Shown here one piece after another: positions 1-9,059 of a stretch of 64,000 nt of DNA. Source of the DNA: Acidobacteria bacterium SCN 69-37 (GTDB lineage: Bacteria; Acidobacteriota; Vicinamibacteria; Vicinamibacterales; SCN-69-37); contig MEDJ01000013.1 in NCBI GenBank assembly GCA_001724025.1, positions 33,125 to 97,124 on the forward strand, written 5' to 3'. The notes under the pieces were generated by a model. It searched no databases. It was given only the letters and a program-made list of their open reading frames with translations, and was not told where the DNA came from. Made by a program: the position numbers and the translations under genes. How positions within the stretch are numbered: position 1 is the stretch's first letter; each line of letters begins with the position of its first letter.

Positions 1-674
1 TGCATCGGCGTCCGCATCAGCAGTTCGTGGCCCCGCGGCGTGTCGTCGAGCAGCGACGCGTTGAGTGCCGTCCGGAACACGCCGGGTGCCACCGCGTTCA
101 CGTTCACCCCGTCGCGCGCCCACTCGACGGCCAGCGACCGCGTCAGGGCCATCAACGCGGCCTTCGACGCGGCATAGGGCGCCACGTCACGGAAACTGAC
201 GAACGAGTTCAGCGACACGACGTTCACGATCCGGCCGCGCTGCCGGGCCGCCAGCCTCCCGTGAAACACCTGACATGCCCGCAGCGCACCCGTGGCATTG
301 ACATCCATCGTGCGTGCCCACTCGTCGTCGCCGACCTCCAGCGTCGGCCGACGTGCGATGGTACCGGCGGCATTGACGAGGATATCGACCTGTCCGAGTT
401 CCGCGACGACGCGGTCGTGCATGGCCTGGAGCGAACGCCGGTCGCCCACATCGGCGGCGACCGTCACGGTGCGGCGGCCAAGCCGCGTGATGTCGGCTCC
501 GACGGCGGCGCCCAGGTCCTTCCGTCGTCCCGTCGCCACGACGTCGGCGCCGCTGCGTGCCAGTCCGAGTGCAATCGCCCGTCCCAGGCCGGACGTGCCG
601 CCGACCACGACCGCGACGCGGTCCGCCAGGTCGATGACCGGCATCACGGTCCCGTTCCGCTCGTCGCGCGTCAT
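1..674 (-). CDS. SDR-family NAD(P)-dependent dehydrogenase, 3' end cut by window edge
   Basis: This is a short-chain dehydrogenase/reductase read on the minus strand and truncated at base 1. The translation begins MTRDERNGTVMPVIDLADRV. It shows the cofactor glycine motif GGTSGLG, the structural motif ILVNAAG, and a catalytic Ser followed by YAASK, so the Rossmann fold and Tyr-Lys active site are intact. The ATG at 674 is preferred because CGGAG lies 7 nt upstream; an in-frame ATG at 644 is the alternative. It starts 11 bp after the MFS transporter stop, so the two are probably co-transcribed. The family resembles KduD and gluconate 5-dehydrogenase enzymes, which interconvert keto-sugar acids. 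With a uronate isomerase in the same locus that role is plausible, but the exact substrate is inferred. Confidence 0.85.
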   Translation of the reverse strand, partial: MTRDERNGTVMPVIDLADRVAVVVGGTSGLGRAIALGLARSGADVVATGRRKDLGAAVGADITRLGRRTVTVAADVGDRRSLQAMHDRVVAELGQVDILVNAAGTIARRPTLEVGDDEWARTMDVNATGALRACQVFHGRLAARQRGRIVNVVSLNSFVSFRDVAPYAASKAALMALTRSLAVEWARDGVNVNAVAPGVFRTALNASLLDDTPRGHELLMRTPM

Positions 675-685
675 CGACCGCTCCG

Positions 686-2005
686 CTACTCCGGCAGGGT
701 CTCGCCCTTGGTCTCGGGCGCCCACAGCAACGCGACCATGCCGACCAGGTACACGGCGCTCATCGCCACGGCCGCGGTCCGGAACGACAGGAGAGACGCC
801 AGATATCCCAGGAGAATGGGCGCGGGCGCGGCCAGGTACCGGACCGTGTTGTAGCAGAAGCCGACGCCGGTTCCGCGCAGCCGCGTGGGAAACAACTCCG
901 GGAAATAGATCGAGTACCCCGCGAACACGGACATCTGCGCAAAGCCCATCATCGGGAGCATCCAGTACGCATCCGAGGCCGACTGCAGCGAGCGGAACAC
1001 GAACATCGTGGCCGCCATGCTGATGACGAGCGCGCCGAAGAACGCCGCGCGCCGGCTGAGGAAGGCCGCGACGAACGTGAACGCGAGCATGCCGAGGAAC
1101 GCGCCCACGTCCTGGAACGCCGTGCCGAGGGCCCGGACGCGATCGATGACGGGCTGCGGTTCGCCCTGCAGCGCCGTCGAGATGAGTTCCGGCGAGAAGA
1201 ACCCGATCCCCCAGAGCCCGACCATGCCGGACACGCCGAGCATCAGGCCGATGATCGCGTGATGACGCCACCGGGGATGCCCGAACAGCTCGCTGAGCGA
1301 ACCCGTTCGGGCGCCGCCCCCCTGCTGCGCCAGCGCGCGCGCGTCGAGCCAGGCCTGCGGTTCCTTCAGGAGGAACACGATGGGCACGGCCAGCAGCGAC
1401 GGGACGATGCCGATCAGGAACAACAGACGCCACCCCGGCACGCCCCACGTCATCCCGCCCGGTGGGATCCAGAAACTGACGATCGACCCGAGGATGTTGC
1501 CCGTCGCCGACAGCGCCTGCAGCGCGCCGAGCGCCAGGACCCGGAACTGCCCGGGCACGCTCTCGGCCACCAGCGTGGTCGCCGCACCGAACATCCCGCC
1601 AATGCCGATGCCGGCCAGGAAGCGATAGATCGTGAAGTCGAGCCACCCGTGCGCGAAGCCCGACAGGCCGGTGAAGCCCGAATAAACCAGCAGCGTCAGC
1701 GTCATCGTCTTCACACGCCCGACGCGGTCGCTGAGCAGGCCGAAGATGATGCCGCCGGTCGCCCAGCCGAGAATCATCGACGTCGTGGCATAGCCCCCGT
1801 AGGTCGCCGTCGCGTCGGACGAGGCCGCCGCGCCGAGCAGGTCGGCCAGCGCCGGTTGTCTGGCCAGCACGAACAACCGCTGGTCCATGCAGTCGAACAA
1901 CCAGCCCATCGACGCGATGATGACGACCAGCCAGTGATAGGGCGTCACGCCCGCGAATATGCTCCCGGTGGCAACCCGGTTCTGCCCATCGACGTTCACG
2001 TGCAT
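686..2005 (-). CDS. MFS transporter, likely sugar acid/metabolite:H+ symporter
   Basis: A 439-aa polytopic inner-membrane protein of the major facilitator superfamily with about 12 hydrophobic segments. The loop 2-3 signature GLLSDRVGRVKT is visible, and the WLFDCMDQRLFV segment in TM1 recalls acid:H+ and metabolite:H+ symporters. The ATG at 2005 is preceded by AGGGGA at a good distance. It lies between the dehydrogenase-cytochrome c gene (82 bp upstream) and the SDR (11 bp downstream). The neighbouring uronate isomerase suggests a hexuronate or related sugar acid as substrate. That assignment rests on context, not on a diagnostic residue. Confidence 0.85.
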   Translation of the reverse strand: MHVNVDGQNRVATGSIFAGVTPYHWLVVIIASMGWLFDCMDQRLFVLARQPALADLLGAAASSDATATYGGYATTSMILGWATGGIIFGLLSDRVGRVKTMTLTLLVYSGFTGLSGFAHGWLDFTIYRFLAGIGIGGMFGAATTLVAESVPGQFRVLALGALQALSATGNILGSIVSFWIPPGGMTWGVPGWRLLFLIGIVPSLLAVPIVFLLKEPQAWLDARALAQQGGGARTGSLSELFGHPRWRHHAIIGLMLGVSGMVGLWGIGFFSPELISTALQGEPQPVIDRVRALGTAFQDVGAFLGMLAFTFVAAFLSRRAAFFGALVISMAATMFVFRSLQSASDAYWMLPMMGFAQMSVFAGYSIYFPELFPTRLRGTGVGFCYNTVRYLAAPAPILLGYLASLLSFRTAAVAMSAVYLVGMVALLWAPETKGETLPE

Positions 2006-2087
2006 TGGTCCCCTGACTTTCCGTTTCGTGGCGATCCCGACGAGCCCCCGCTCATTGGCGGCCTCGCGTGCGAGCGGGAGTCCTCAC

Positions 2088-4826
2088 CTACTGTGCGGCC
2101 GCCGGCAAAGCGGCAAGTTCCTGGTTCGTCCAGGGCCGGGCCCGCGGCGGCAACTGGCCCCGGATCCGCTGGATCTCGGCAGGCGCCACCGGATCGGCGA
2201 CATTCCCCCACGACCGGCGGACATAGGTCAGCACCTGCGCGATCTGCTCGTCACTGAACACCTGGCCCAGGGGCGGCATCAGCCCCACAGGCCCCTCCTT
2301 GCCGTCCACGAGAATCCGGACCGCACGCCCGACGCCGCCCTCGAGCATCACGGAACCGGCCAGGGGCGGCGCCACCTTGTCTTCGCCCAGCCCCGTTGCC
2401 TGATGGCAGGCGATGCACAGGTTCCCATAGATTTCCCGCCCGGCCTCGAATCGCTGCTGCTCGGCAGTCGTGAGCGGCCGGACGACGGTGCTGCCGGGCT
2501 TGCCCGGCCATTCGACTCGTCCCAGCACCGCAGACAGGCGCCTCGCAATGTCGTCGGTCCCGCCCGATCGGGCCACGGCCACGGCCGGCGCGGCGGCGAG
2601 CCTCAGGGCCGGCCCGCCGGCACGCCCGCGGCCGCCCCCGCCGCGCGCGGCCGCGGGTGCGTCGGCCGGGGCGTTCGCGCGACCCGCGCGCCCGGCCCCG
2701 GCCGGGGCCGGATCGGGAATGGCACGCGCCCCACCGGGTCCCCCGCGCGCGCCGGGACAGGTCGGGCAGGGCTCTTCCGCGGCTGCGGGGCCCGCCCCGC
2801 GGCCGCGACCGGCCGCAGGGCTGCCGGGCGCCGGCGCATCGAGCACGGCGACTTCCGCGCCGCCGAGCAAGGCGAGTTGCTGCCAGCGCGAACGGCCCGG
2901 ATCCGCGATCTGCGCGAGCACCGTCCCGGCCTGCGCCGCATTGTTGCCGCGCACGATCGTGGCCGCGAGCATCGTGACCGCGTCGACGCGCGTCGACGCC
3001 TCGGGCCCATCGAGCAGACGCGCCAGGACGTCGGGCTCGACGCCTGCGAGCCCGCTCAACACGGCGTCCATCACGACCGGATCGGCGCCATCTGTCACGA
3101 GCACACGCACGGCCGCGTCCACACGCGCCGGTGCGGGCATCGCCCCCACCGTCGCGGCCAGTTGCTGCCGAACCGCCCAGTCGGGATCGGTGACCCGTGC
3201 GATCACGGCGGCCCGCACGTCGGCGTTCGTGGCGAGAAACCGTTCCGCGACGCGCAGCGCGCCCGCGCGCACGTCGCGGTCCTCATCGGCCAGCCGGGCC
3301 AGGACGACGTCGGGCGACACCGTGTCCATGCCGTCCAGCGTCCACAGCGCGTGCAGGCGCGTGCGCGGGTCGGGTGCGGCGCCGGCGAGCGCCACGAGCC
3401 GCGGCGTGGCCGCGGCGTCGCGCCGCTCGACGAGCAGCCGCTGCGCCGTGTCGCGCCACCACCCGTTTGGATGCGCCAGAGCCGCCACCAGCTGCTCGGA
3501 CGTGGCGCCGGCGAGCGTCGTGCGCGTGTCGCGGCTGGTCGTCTCGTGCACGATGCGGAAGATGCGGCCCAGTCGCGTCGGCGGCTCGAGCTGCCGTTGC
3601 TTGATCTGTTCGTACAGGTACTCCGTGATGTACCCGCGATGCTGGATGATCCCCCGGTACATGTCAACCACGTAGAGCGTGCCGTCCGGGGCGCTGGCGA
3701 GGTGCACCGGCCGGAACCGTTCGTCGGTCGACGCCAGGAATTCCGCCGTCTCGTACACCCGGGCCGCGGCCAGGCCGCGCCCCGTATCGGTCACGCGGAT
3801 GCGGCCGAGAACGTTGGCTGACGGTTCGGCCACGAACACGTTGCCGCGCAGGTCCTCCGGCAGCCGGTCTCCGCGATAGACCGTCGGCGAGTGCACCGCC
3901 GTATAGGACGCCAGCGTCTTGTCGTCGCGCAGCACGCCGGTCTGGTAGCCGCGATTGACCCCGGGGGTCGGCCGTACGGGCCACACCGCGTTGACCTCCC
4001 CGTTCGGCCCGAGCAACGACTCGTAGCTGCCCCGCGTACGGACGAGGTTCGAGTGCCGCGCGTAGTACGGCGTCGGCACCGTGTCCACGTACAACACGGC
4101 CGAGTTGCTGTTGCGATACAGGCGACCGGCGTCGTCCTGCGAATTGCCCCACTGGCCGCGCGACAGCGTGGGCCGGGTCTCGAGCCGGCCCTGCTTCCAC
4201 CGGAAGAACACGTCGGTTTCCGAGGTGTGCAGCCAGTTGTCGATCGCCCAGGTCAGGCTGTTCGCGTTGTGCTCGACGTTGGCCTCGCGCCGGCCGAACT
4301 GTCCCACGATCTCCTTGCGATCCATCACGAGATCACCGTCCGCATCGGCCATGAACCACAGCGTCGGCGGCTCGGCGACCAGGACGCCGCCGTCGACGAC
4401 CTTGATGGCACGCGGCAGCACCAGGCCGTCGGCGAACACCGTGCGCGTGTCCAGACGTCCGTCCCCGTCGCGGTCCTCGAGCACGACGACCCGCCCTGTC
4501 GGATCCAACTCGTCCGACGCGCGGACGTCGCGCATGTAGCCCGGCATCTCGATGAGCCACATCCGGCCGGCCTCGTCGAAATCCATGACCACGGGATCCT
4601 GCACCAGCGGCTCGCTCGCCACCAGTTCGACGCGATAGCCGGGCGGCAGCACGAACGTCCCCATCTCGTCCTCCGGCGACCGCACCGGGGCCGGCGCGTC
4701 TTCGGGGACCGGGCTGAGCGCCGGCGGCCACAGGCGCCCGCCGGACTGATCGGCCAGCAGGACGATCCCCGCCACGGCCGCGATGACGCAGACGCTCAGA
4801 CTCTGACGCAGGGTGGCACATGACAT
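2088..4826 (-). CDS. TIGR02604-type membrane dehydrogenase with HEAT-like region and C-terminal cytochrome c
   Basis: A 912-aa exported protein. Residues about 10-30 form a membrane anchor or signal segment. Next comes a large beta-propeller dehydrogenase region of the sorbosone/PVC type (PPGYRVELVASEPLV, DFDEAGRMWLIEMPGYM, VVDMYRGIIQHR). An alanine-rich helical HEAT-like stretch follows, and the C-terminus is a single cytochrome c domain with heme motif CIACH and a downstream Met ligand candidate in GLMPPLGQ. A Gly/Pro/Ala-rich linker (about 2570-2850) separates the helical part from the cytochrome and contains an isolated CPTC. The ATG at 4826 has GAGGTG upstream. Family members oxidise sugars or alcohols in the periplasm and pass electrons to the built-in heme. 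Its place behind the TonB receptor suggests oxidation of an imported carbohydrate. Confidence 0.85.
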   Translation of the reverse strand: MSCATLRQSLSVCVIAAVAGIVLLADQSGGRLWPPALSPVPEDAPAPVRSPEDEMGTFVLPPGYRVELVASEPLVQDPVVMDFDEAGRMWLIEMPGYMRDVRASDELDPTGRVVVLEDRDGDGRLDTRTVFADGLVLPRAIKVVDGGVLVAEPPTLWFMADADGDLVMDRKEIVGQFGRREANVEHNANSLTWAIDNWLHTSETDVFFRWKQGRLETRPTLSRGQWGNSQDDAGRLYRNSNSAVLYVDTVPTPYYARHSNLVRTRGSYESLLGPNGEVNAVWPVRPTPGVNRGYQTGVLRDDKTLASYTAVHSPTVYRGDRLPEDLRGNVFVAEPSANVLGRIRVTDTGRGLAAARVYETAEFLASTDERFRPVHLASAPDGTLYVVDMYRGIIQHRGYITEYLYEQIKQRQLEPPTRLGRIFRIVHETTSRDTRTTLAGATSEQLVAALAHPNGWWRDTAQRLLVERRDAAATPRLVALAGAAPDPRTRLHALWTLDGMDTVSPDVVLARLADEDRDVRAGALRVAERFLATNADVRAAVIARVTDPDWAVRQQLAATVGAMPAPARVDAAVRVLVTDGADPVVMDAVLSGLAGVEPDVLARLLDGPEASTRVDAVTMLAATIVRGNNAAQAGTVLAQIADPGRSRWQQLALLGGAEVAVLDAPAPGSPAAGRGRGAGPAAAEEPCPTCPGARGGPGGARAIPDPAPAGAGRAGRANAPADAPAAARGGGGRGRAGGPALRLAAAPAVAVARSGGTDDIARRLSAVLGRVEWPGKPGSTVVRPLTTAEQQRFEAGREIYGNLCIACHQATGLGEDKVAPPLAGSVMLEGGVGRAVRILVDGKEGPVGLMPPLGQVFSDEQIAQVLTYVRRSWGNVADPVAPAEIQRIRGQLPPRARPWTNQELAALPAAAQ

Positions 4827-4928
4827 GGGACACCTCACACGGAACACCCACGCCGGCCGCATCGGCCAGGGCGGCGACAGGGTCGCCCCCGGAACCGACG
4901 GCAGGCCGTCGGCTCCAGGGGCGGAAGG

Positions 4929-4954
4929 GCACGGCCGTCGCCAGACGGCCGTGC
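4929..4954 (-). terminator. Intercistronic hairpin between TonB receptor and dehydrogenase
   Basis: GCACGGCCGTC and GACGGCCGTGC form a perfect 11-bp stem with a 4-nt loop, starting about 15 bp after the receptor stop codon. No T-tract follows on the minus strand, so it is more likely an RNA-stability or partial attenuation element than a full terminator. It could let the receptor be made in excess of the genes behind it. Confidence 0.5.
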
Positions 4955-4969
4955 GGCGTCGAGCCGCCG

Positions 4970-7900
4970 CTAGAACGAAAAGCGGAGCTGGAGTTGTACC
5001 GTACGCGGCGCCTGATAGTTGTTCGCCACGCCGAAGCCGGCCCCGCTCGGCCGGGACCGCGAGTCGACCAGGTTCCCGCTGGCGTCGAACGCGGCGTTCG
5101 TTGCCACGTCCGGCGCGTTGGGCGAGGCCAGGTTCATCGTGGTCTGACGGCCGGTGACGATCGCCGAGTTGGGCGCATTGAAGATGTCCAGTCGCAGTTG
5201 CACCGACCGTCCGCCACCGAGACGGATGTTGCGCGCCAACGCCAGATCGAGCGTGCTCGTGAAACAGCCGCGCAGGTAGTCGTTCGCCGATTCGAGCCCG
5301 AGACTGTTGGGCAACGGACCGGCAAAGGCCGCCGTGTTGAACTGCCGATGGGGGTCGGCACTGCAGCCGGCGCCGGGATCGCCCACGACCCGGATACGTG
5401 CGGCGTAGTTGGGCGAGCCGGTGAGGTTGATGCTGCTGCCGCCGCTGCTGTAGCTGTAGCCGACCGTGTACGGCGCGCCCGTGGATCCCGTCCAGACGCC
5501 CGACACCTGCCAGTCGTTGACGATCACGGCCAGCACCCTGGCCACGCCGCCGTCCGCGGCGAGGTCGGGCAGGTCCCACACGAAGTTGCCCTTGAGCAGG
5601 TGCCGCGATCCCAGCGCGTTCCCCAGCAGATCGTCGGCCTGTCCCTGGTCGGCGCGGAGACGATATGACCCGTCGGCCGCATGTTCGAGCCGGGCGGTCG
5701 TGTTCTGCCGATCCGAGAGGCTGATCGTGTCGTTGAATCCGAACGAGAGTCCGTTCGAGAAGCGCCGGTTGAACGACGCCTGAATCGAGTGGTACGTCCG
5801 CCAGCCGCGGCTCCACTGCTGCGTGATGTTGCCGTAGCCGCGATACGCACGGAGGCGATCCTCGTGGATGGCGCTGGCCCCGGGCGTCGCGCTCGCCGCC
5901 AGCGTCGGATCCTGGTTCTCCGGCAGGTACGCGGCGCCGAAGTCCACGGCATTGATGTTGACCGACTGCAGCAGGTTGAACCCGTGCTGGCCGACGTAGG
6001 CCACATCGAGCGTCGAACTCCAGGGCAGCGCCATCTGCACGCCCGTGTTCCACTGCGTCGACGAGGGCAGCTTGCTGTCGTATTCGTACACCGACAGCGC
6101 CGGGGCGCCCTGGGTCGACAGTCCGGCGCTGCCGATCGACTGCAGCTGTCCGTAGCGGGCCGTGATCAGGGTGTAGGCAGGCGGATTCTCGACCTGCGGC
6201 ATGATCGCGTTGCCGTCGGGCCGGTCGAAGAAGAGCCCCACGCTGCCCCGCACGACGATGTTCTGGTTGCCCGTGGCGTCATAGGCCATGCCGAAACGCG
6301 GGTTCACACCGAGCGCGGGGTAGTTGTAGGTCGTCTTCGTGATGCCCTGTCCCGACAGGAACAGGCCGTTGGTGAAATTGCCGGAGCCGGGCACGAGCGT
6401 GCCGATGGCGAGCGACGAATTCGGGCCGAGCAGTTGCCCGGTCGCCGGATTCTGTGCCTGCCGGTTCGCGCCCGTGCACGTGCCGGCGCCGTTCGCGCAC
6501 GCGGCCACGTAGAGCAGAGGCGCCTCGGCCGAGTTCCATCGCTCGGGCAGGAAGTTCGACGCCTGGCCGAGTTCGTCGTACTGCGGTCCCTGCTGCACGA
6601 ACCGCAGCCCGTAATCGAACGTCAGCCGGTTGCTCACCTTCCAGTTGTCCTGGACGTAGCCCTCGGTGTTCCGGTACACGAAGTTCCCTTCGACGTAGTT
6701 CGAGGCCTGCGAGTACGACGAGAAGATCCCCAGGACGGCGTTGGCGTACCCGAATCCCGAGTCGATCGGATTGTTCGAGTCGTTCCCGAAATTGATGGTG
6801 CCGTTCCAGTTGGCGCGCTGCTGGGCCTTGTAGCTCTGCGTGTTGAAGAAGCCCGCCTTCAGGGTGTGGCGCCCGGCCACCTTCGTGACGCTCAACGACA
6901 GATCCCACGTCCGGTTCACGTTCAGGAATCCGGGGAACGGCGTGTTCGGCGGCGTGTTGGCCGAGGCCACGCGGTTGCCCCACTGGAACCCCGGCGCCAT
7001 CTGGATCCGCGTGCCGTCCCAGATGCTCGGCTGCACGTCCTGCATGACCGAAAACGCGTAGTACGCGGGATTCAGGATGGTCGCATCCGGAAACAGGTAC
7101 GGGATGTCCCCGAGCCCGGCGTTCAGCCGGTTGCTGACGTCGTTGACCGGAAGGGCGCCACGGCAGAAGTTGGCCCCGTTGCCGTTGAGCGCACAGCCTG
7201 CCTGTTCATTGCTGCTGCGTCCCCAGGTCGCTTCCAGGAACGTCGACGGGTTCAACGTGTAGTTGATCGACACGGAATTGGTCGCCACGAACGGCCGCTG
7301 CATGATCGTGTCGTTGAACCCCGGGAGATTGCCGAGAATGACCTTCCGCGGCTGGTGCCAGGCCGAGAACTTGTAGGTCATGCGCAGCGCCGGCAGCGCC
7401 TGCCAGTCGGCGCGGATGGCCGGCTGGAACGAGGTCAGATTCTCGACGGGCGTCGTTGCCTGATAGTTGTAGGGCAGGCGCTCCGACGCCGCGATGTTCG
7501 GCTCCGGATAGCGGCTGAGCACGTTGACGCCCGGCTGATAGAGCCGGTCGGACGGAATCCGGCCGATGACCCCGTCCGCCTGGAAGCACCCGGCCGTATT
7601 GGCCGCGGTACACGGCAGGTTCGACTGCGGATCGCGGATCAGGTTGAAGATGCTGCCGTTGTTGTCGGTGGACTGGGAGAAGTCCCCCGCGCGCTCGATC
7701 ATCGTCGGCACGCGGAGACGCACGACGTTGTTGCCCGATGTCCGCGGCTGGAACTCCTGCGCGTAGAAGAAGAACAGGCGGTTGTTCCCGCCGGGCCGGC
7801 CGATGGGCCCGCCGACCGAGAAGCCCCAGTCGCGCTGCTGGCTGCGGGCCTTCGCGTCCCCGTTGAGCTCGTTGACCCGGCTGTTGGCGTTCCACTTCGA

Positions 7901-8641
7901 GTTGCGTTCGACGTCGTAGAGCGACCCGTGGAAACGATTCGTCCCGCCACGCGTGACGGCCGTGATCTGCAGGCCGCTCGATCGTCCGTACTCGGCCTGG
8001 TAGCCGGACGTGAGGATCTTGACCTCGGCAATCGACTCCGTGTTGACGGCCATGAGCAGACGGTTGCTGCCCGTGTCCATCGTGCCGACGCCGTCCATCA
8101 TGAAGTTCGTCTGCCCGCCGCCGCCCACGCGGCTCGTGCCCGACACGCCCGGCGCGAGCGCGGCCAGGTCCGCGAAATTCCGCGTGGTCATCGGCAGGTT
8201 CACCACGGCATCCGTGGCGATGGTGAACGAGCGCTCGCCCGACTGCGACTGCACCGCAGGTGCCTCGGCCGTGACCTCCACGACCTCAGAGGTGCCAACC
8301 GAAATCATGATGGGTGGAATCCCGATACGATCGCCGGGGCTCACCTGCAGCCCGGCTCGGCGTGACGTCCGGAAGCCACTCATCGAAACCTCAAGGGCGT
8401 ACCGGTCGGGCGCGACGTTCGGAAAGGCATACCCGCCATCGGCGCCGGTCACTGCCGGCACCGAACGTGTGTCTCGTGTCTCGCTTACCAACACGACGGT
8501 GGCGCCGGGAATGACGCCCCCCTGCTCGTCCTGGACAACGCCGGTCACCACGCCGGTCGTCACCTGGGCGGCGGCGACGGGCGGCAGCATCATCGCGCCC
8601 ACCAACGCCAACGCCCCAAACCCCGGAAGTACTCCGCTCAT
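4970..8641 (-). CDS. TonB-dependent receptor, Oar-like, with carboxypeptidase-regulatory-like N-terminus
   Basis: A 1223-aa outer-membrane receptor. A signal peptide (residues 1-26, ending PPVAAAQ) is followed by a carboxypeptidase regulatory-like beta-sandwich (about 30-115, GVVQDEQGGVIPGATVVL). Then comes a TonB plug (about 120-250, MTTRNFADLAALAPGVS, DGVGTMDTGSN) and a very long beta-barrel that ends in the outer-membrane signature QLRFSF. The length is typical of the acidobacterial Oar family. The ATG at 8641 has GGTGAGG upstream. A sigma70-like promoter and an operator candidate lie 90-150 bp upstream. In the locus it would take up a sugar or oligosaccharide feeding the downstream dehydrogenase and transporter; the ligand is not known. 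Confidence 0.92.
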   Translation of the reverse strand: MSGVLPGFGALALVGAMMLPPVAAAQVTTGVVTGVVQDEQGGVIPGATVVLVSETRDTRSVPAVTGADGGYAFPNVAPDRYALEVSMSGFRTSRRAGLQVSPGDRIGIPPIMISVGTSEVVEVTAEAPAVQSQSGERSFTIATDAVVNLPMTTRNFADLAALAPGVSGTSRVGGGGQTNFMMDGVGTMDTGSNRLLMAVNTESIAEVKILTSGYQAEYGRSSGLQITAVTRGGTNRFHGSLYDVERNSKWNANSRVNELNGDAKARSQQRDWGFSVGGPIGRPGGNNRLFFFYAQEFQPRTSGNNVVRLRVPTMIERAGDFSQSTDNNGSIFNLIRDPQSNLPCTAANTAGCFQADGVIGRIPSDRLYQPGVNVLSRYPEPNIAASERLPYNYQATTPVENLTSFQPAIRADWQALPALRMTYKFSAWHQPRKVILGNLPGFNDTIMQRPFVATNSVSINYTLNPSTFLEATWGRSSNEQAGCALNGNGANFCRGALPVNDVSNRLNAGLGDIPYLFPDATILNPAYYAFSVMQDVQPSIWDGTRIQMAPGFQWGNRVASANTPPNTPFPGFLNVNRTWDLSLSVTKVAGRHTLKAGFFNTQSYKAQQRANWNGTINFGNDSNNPIDSGFGYANAVLGIFSSYSQASNYVEGNFVYRNTEGYVQDNWKVSNRLTFDYGLRFVQQGPQYDELGQASNFLPERWNSAEAPLLYVAACANGAGTCTGANRQAQNPATGQLLGPNSSLAIGTLVPGSGNFTNGLFLSGQGITKTTYNYPALGVNPRFGMAYDATGNQNIVVRGSVGLFFDRPDGNAIMPQVENPPAYTLITARYGQLQSIGSAGLSTQGAPALSVYEYDSKLPSSTQWNTGVQMALPWSSTLDVAYVGQHGFNLLQSVNINAVDFGAAYLPENQDPTLAASATPGASAIHEDRLRAYRGYGNITQQWSRGWRTYHSIQASFNRRFSNGLSFGFNDTISLSDRQNTTARLEHAADGSYRLRADQGQADDLLGNALGSRHLLKGNFVWDLPDLAADGGVARVLAVIVNDWQVSGVWTGSTGAPYTVGYSYSSGGSSINLTGSPNYAARIRVVGDPGAGCSADPHRQFNTAAFAGPLPNSLGLESANDYLRGCFTSTLDLALARNIRLGGGRSVQLRLDIFNAPNSAIVTGRQTTMNLASPNAPDVATNAAFDASGNLVDSRSRPSGAGFGVANNYQAPRTVQLQLRFSF

Positions 8642-8729
8642 GCCCTCACCCCCTCACCAAGGTCTGCAGGCACGGACTGGCACCTGCCGATCTTCTTCTG
8701 TTGTCGGCCCACAACTAACGACCGAACAG

Positions 8730-8744
8730 ACAGACATCAGACCA
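8730..8744. promoter_or_regulatory. Candidate operator for the adjacent FadR-type regulator (receptor promoter copy)
   Basis: ACAGACATCAGACCA matches ACAGACATCATACCA at 9811-9825 in 14 of 15 positions. This copy lies 15 bp downstream of the predicted -10 box of the receptor promoter. A bound repressor would block transcript initiation or early elongation. Binding by the neighbouring GntR/FadR protein is inferred from the repetition and position. Confidence 0.5.
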
Positions 8745-8759
8745 CTTGGAATGAGGAAG

Positions 8760-8789
8760 TTTATACAGATACGCCATGAGACTTGTCAA
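8760..8789 (-). promoter_or_regulatory. Sigma70-like promoter of the TonB receptor operon
   Basis: On the minus strand the consensus -35 TTGACA (8784-8789) is separated by 18 bp from TATAAA (8760-8765). The expected start of transcription is near 8753, giving a leader of about 110 nt. The near-consensus boxes stand out in this GC-rich sequence. Confidence 0.6.
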
Positions 8790-8907
8790 CAAAGATTTGT
8801 CGATCTCGTGACGTCCGGATATGACACCGAAATCAGTGCATCTGGACCCCAAAAAAGAAACCGCCTCGCGGTGTGCCGGCAGTTACCCCACGCCGACAGA
8901 CCTGTTC

Positions 8908-8920
8908 GAGGTATGACCTC
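8908..8920. promoter_or_regulatory. Perfect palindrome with GGT-N3-ACC core
   Basis: GAGGTATGACCTC is a perfect 13-bp palindrome extended by TTC and TCGAA on its flanks. Its GGT-N3-ACC core is the pattern bound by FadR-subfamily GntR regulators (TGGTNNNACCA). It lies about 120 bp upstream of the receptor -35 box. It may be an auxiliary operator, or part of a hairpin at the end of the regulator transcript. Confidence 0.3.
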
Positions 8921-9059
8921 TCGAAATCATAAAGAAAAACACCGGAGGTTACGCGCGGAGACAGGCACCCGATCCGCCGGCCGACGCCGGACAGACAGCG
9001 CCGAATCCGGCCGGGGCGTGCGGGCCGATGCGGGCCGCGGGGCCCGCGCGTGTCTGTTG

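Larger units (their letters stand above)
8642..9059. other. 418-bp regulatory intergenic region upstream of the TonB receptor
   Basis: No coding region is supported here. The stretch is less GC-rich than its surroundings. It holds the receptor promoter (8760-8789), a 15-bp motif shared with the regulator gene start (8730-8744), and a 13-bp perfect palindrome (8908-8920). The rest shows no recognisable structure. Confidence 0.6.

Noticed and set aside
4827..6053. Single 1321-aa protein joining TonB receptor sequence to the dehydrogenase
   Set aside because: The upstream part is out of frame with the real receptor gene; the dehydrogenase has its own ATG, signal segment and ribosome site at 4826.
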